This document shows positions 60,626 to 64,000 of a stretch of 64,000 nucleotides of DNA, in pieces. Below the pieces are notes generated by a model, which worked only from the letters and a program-made list of their open reading frames with translations, searched no databases and had not been told where the DNA came from. Within the stretch, counting starts at the first letter, position 1; every line of letters starts with the position of its first letter. The translations under genes were made by a program, and so were the position numbers. Source of the stretch: Manis javanica (taxonomy: Eukaryota > Chordata > Mammalia > Pholidota > Manidae); contig NC_133169.1 of NCBI RefSeq assembly GCF_040802235.1, positions 41,671,034 through 41,735,033 of the forward strand, read 5' to 3'.

Positions 60626-63600
60626 CTCCTCCTGGTAGAAATAATAAATTCTTAGTGGATATGGGGCACATTTTAAGGCTTTAAGATTGTGATTCATAAA
60701 TCACCTTGTAGGGATTGCAAGATTCATGTCAGTTTTTCCCAATTTATAGTGACAACTATAAAACAAAGAGTTAGGGTCAGGACATCACTCATTTACCACT
60801 CTGTCACCATCAACAATCCATGTTCTTTCCAAATGGAAAGTTACCACTTTCTCAGTGTACTCAAGATCTGAAATATTTAGAGTTTATATAAAAATATAAT
60901 AGTTTACACAAAACACTTAAGACACTTCATTTTAATCATCTTAATGTTATTAAATATTTACTACAATTAATATTTATTTATAATAGATTGCAAGAAATAC
61001 AGTAGCAGCTACCATTCATATTTTTAGCCATTAGAAATAGCCTTATAGTGAAATTTTAATGAATGCCTGAATTAATACAGCAGTCAGTAAATTTCTCACA
61101 TTTTCTGGTTAGGTGTATTTTATCCCTAAAATGTTAGTATGCATATTTATGGTAGGAAATGCTACAGCTTGAAAAAGAGTAGGAATGAAAACAAAATGCA
61201 AAGCATAAGTATTGCTCAGTAACTAGAAAGAAATGTGTCTTGAGAATTTTTGTAATATTTTCAAACATTTTTCTATTACAGATATGTTACAAATATTAAA
61301 TTCATGACAAATAATTATTGAGTATATTTCCTGGAGATGTTGTTCCTCAGGAATTTAAATTATGCTATGCAATTTCTCTATGTTGGCCTTTGCTTGTACT
61401 TCACATATTTTATAATAAAATGGTGAAGATGTAAGGCATACTTAAATCCCATCGAATTTAGGTTCTATGGGATTTTATAAATACTTTTGCAAATAAAGGG
61501 TTACATTAAGCCATAAAAGTAAGATATAACATCTGTAGTCATTAGAGGTTTTTCATTTTTTTTTTTTGCTTTCTTCTTTCTTTTTAAATAAGGAATGCTT
61601 CATGAAATAGTGTGTCATACTTGCTCAGAGGCCATTTTAACCTTCTCTTTATCTTTCCAATTTTAGCACATGTACTGACAAAGAGAGCACCATAGGCAGT
61701 TTCAGCTTTAACGCATACCAACAGAGACAAATCTAGAGACTTTCTACAATTATTTCAGATACAGATTGCTATTAGGGGAAGGAAAATGGAGAGAAACATG
61801 GGTGAAGATTCAAAATAATAGGACATGGGAGAGAGAATGGGAGGAAGGAGAAAGGATGAAGGTTAAATAATAGCAGAGAGAATAAGAAGGAGATGGAGAA
61901 AATGGGAGGGGACTACAGAAAAATTCCAAACTATGGATTTTAGAATGCATGTGAATGCAATTTGGAACTGGCTATTGAGAAATGATATTTAGACTCTTGT
62001 ACCATTCATGGAATTTGTAGATATAAGAATATGAAGGAGAATCATGGAAGAACAGAGATATAGCATCAGGAGAGGAAATCTCCTTTAGCATACTCGTGTT
62101 GAAGAGGTTAAGAATCTGAGGACTGTAGAAACCACTAAGCTATTTGATCTTCTGATGTAGGTTTCAGTAGGATGACATGTAGATTTGCAGACAAATAGAG
62201 TGACTGAAATTTCAAGGAAAAAAAACTAATACAAATAGATGAAGCACTATTTGAATAGGCTAATAAAAGAGGATATACATAAAGTATTAAAAGACTGGAA
62301 AAGTTTCAGAAATGTTTTTGAACACAGGGGCCTAAGAATTCATGGAGAGTCAAGAAGCATATGGGGAAGTTTAAATTTTTGAAAAAAATACAGCATTTAA
62401 TTTGAAATGAAAATGAAGACAACTTTGTTAATTAGCCTTAGATGTGAATAGTTCTATGAATCCTAAAACAGCAGATATGAGAATGTGAGTAAAAATATGT
62501 AAGAATTATTTTACCTTGAAGTTTTTAAGTTATTATGACAAAAATTCCTAAGAATTCTAAAATTAATGTAAACCAATGTTGCAGTTGAGAAAGGGCTAGA
62601 TCAACATAGATATCGTATACCATTGGATGGACATAAATGCAGATTACAATAAATTGTCTTGAATTGAGTTATCACAACCAGGGTAGGAGCAGAAATTGTT
62701 AGTATGGAGAAATATGGAAGATGATTTTGATATTAGTCGTAGTCTATTCTCAATATGTAGGAAAGCAATAATGTTTCACATCTGGATCATTATATCTGTC
62801 ATGGCCCCTGAAGGTCTCAGATGACTGCAATACAATTATACTAGAGTACTGTTTGTTGGAATGAGGGGTAAAGATGGGTTTAGTGGGACCTAGTGAAGCT
62901 TAGTAGGGTCAAAGTTCAGTTGGAGGAAATGTGCCATGGGGCAATGTACTCTTTACTCAGATGAATTTGGCTTTGGATACTTATGTTCCACTTACATTTC
63001 CATTCCTTGATATATTTCCTTCATCTTTTGGTCACCCAGTATTTTAATTTTAAAATTATATATATATATATCAATTCCCATTTCCTCAAATTACAATGAG
63101 TATTATGGTATACAGTAAGTGACTAATGTCAACTAGATAATGATCCACATTAACAAAATATGATGCTGGTATTAGGTTTATTATTATATCTAGGCTAAGG
63201 AAAAAACAAAATAAAGCTGCAAAGGCTCTTAAGATATTTAAGACAGAAAGGGAGATAGAGAAAAGGAGAGAGAAAAAGTTGAAAAGTTTCAAAAGAAAAA
63301 GGCCACACTTTAGTGGTATGCAATTGGGAAGTAGATGATCACTTATGGCAAGTTCTTGATGGTAAATTTCCAAATTAAATAATTATCAAAAGACACAGTT
63401 GTAGAAATGTAGATAAAAATTATTTTCCTCTTGATGGGCAATGAATGGAGCACAGATTCACATAATGTGTTGAGACCTTCTGATGAAACAGAAGTCTCAT
63501 GTCTATTATTGTATTTAGTCATCATCTAGCACTAAATGTCCACATTTATAAAATTATTGTCAGCCCATATAAAATATCTATATTAACTCAATTCTCCAAT

Positions 63601-63897
63601 CAAACCTTGATCTTCAATATACCAATTTTATAGCTAGTAACTAAAAAAGATTTATGAAAAAATGGATTCAATTTCTTACATATTACATTTTATTTCTACC
63701 CTCAACTGGAAATAAGTTAGACAAGTAGGAAGACTAAAGCAGCACGAGACAGCATTGTATTAATTACTACTCACGATCACACAACAAAGAATCACACTGG
63801 ATAAACATGAGATAAAAAACATACCTAAGCTAATTAGTGTCCTCTTGTTGATTCTCCAATTTTTTTTAAGGGATTATTTGCTGTAAATTACCCAAAG
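60626..63897. other. AT-rich upstream region of the edge OR14 gene
   Basis: No gene or named repeat. A T run at 61556-61568 and short TA runs at about 63056-63070. 61760-61920 is purine-rich. The upstream exon and promoter of the OR14 gene at the right edge may be in this region, but nothing decisive is visible. Confidence 0.4.
63855..63870 (+). other. likely 3' splice site before edge OR14 gene
   Basis: 'ctccaattttttttaag' ends in AG at 63869-63870, 27 bases before the ATG at 63898. Same arrangement as for the intact OR14 gene on the other strand. Confidence 0.55.
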
Positions 63898-64000
63898 ATG
63901 ACTAATTCAACCACTTTGGCTGAATTCGTGCTTCTGGGATTTTCAGATGTGCTGGAGCTCAGAGCCTCACACGCCGTGCTGTTCCTACTGATATACTTGA
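63898..64000 (+). CDS. olfactory receptor, OR14 family, 5' part (cut by window)
   Basis: The first 34 codons of an OR: MTNSTTLAEFVLLGFSDV, then a hydrophobic helix-1 start (AVLFLLIYL) at the window edge. The N terminus has an N3-S-T glycosylation site and the EFxLLGFSD signature typical of the family. It is closer to OR14 than OR2T, which begins with a W..NH pattern. Transcribed toward the right, opposite to the OR14 gene at 51655. Whether the rest is intact cannot be seen. Confidence 0.85.
   Translation, partial: MTNSTTLAEFVLLGFSDVLELRASHAVLFLLIYL

Noticed and set aside
1-64000. CRISPR arrays, operons, tRNA or rRNA genes
   Set aside because: No regularly spaced repeats, no tight gene packing, no cloverleaf or rRNA-like sequence seen; the window is mammalian nuclear DNA.

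Overview
The window is nuclear DNA from a placental mammal. It is AT-rich, has no operons or closely packed genes, and is mostly LINE-1 debris, with four intronless olfactory receptor (OR) coding exons, two OR pseudogenes, two endogenous retrovirus relics and one DNA transposon. The L1 3' ends are of the type common in Laurasiatheria (a 'gagaagtgac/tggtggttacc' block, then 'ggtaaagaggcacaaa', then a terminal 'caataaaa'). I see no primate Alu, ruminant, pig, carnivore or horse SINE. That suggests a SINE-poor laurasiatherian such as a pangolin, but this is inference only.

Layout. 1-3.4 kb: antisense L1 pieces, then an intact OR2T-type receptor on the minus strand (2441-3391). 3.7-7.1 kb: a deleted L1 that keeps a 5' part, part of the ORF2 endonuclease and the 3' UTR. 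7.1-26.6 kb: mostly decayed L1 in both orientations, with a possible ERV-L-like piece at 13.5 kb and a near full-length Tigger1 (pogo family) at 19.47-21.78 kb that splits an older L1. 27.1-28.1 kb: a second intact OR2T receptor on the plus strand, about 83% identical to the first and facing the other way. 29.5-31.1 kb: L1 3' ends. 32.2-33.05 kb: the 3' end of a class I (gamma-like) ERV with an open reading frame for the end of the envelope TM protein, a polypurine tract and one LTR. 36.9-40.5 kb: a wrecked provirus with recognisable reverse transcriptase, RNase H and integrase pieces and an odd internal duplication. 40.5-43 kb: L1 pieces.

44.7-64 kb is the OR14 part: a pseudogene with a lost start and two frameshifts (minus, 44743-45762), a heavily decayed relic (plus, about 46.93-47.6 kb), an intact gene (minus, 51655-52587), about 11 kb of AT-rich DNA with little recognisable content, and the first 34 codons of another OR14 gene cut by the right edge (plus, 63898 onward). 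Neighbouring OR2T and OR14 genes match the conserved OR cluster at human 1q44.

The genes form no pathway. Each intact receptor would be expressed on its own, one allele per olfactory neuron, and signal through the olfactory G protein. The window shows tandem and inverted OR duplication with birth and death of copies, in DNA filled by L1. I found no sign of a novel multi-gene system. The most unusual items are the open ERV envelope end, the internally duplicated pol of the second ERV, and the head-to-head L1 3'-end junctions.
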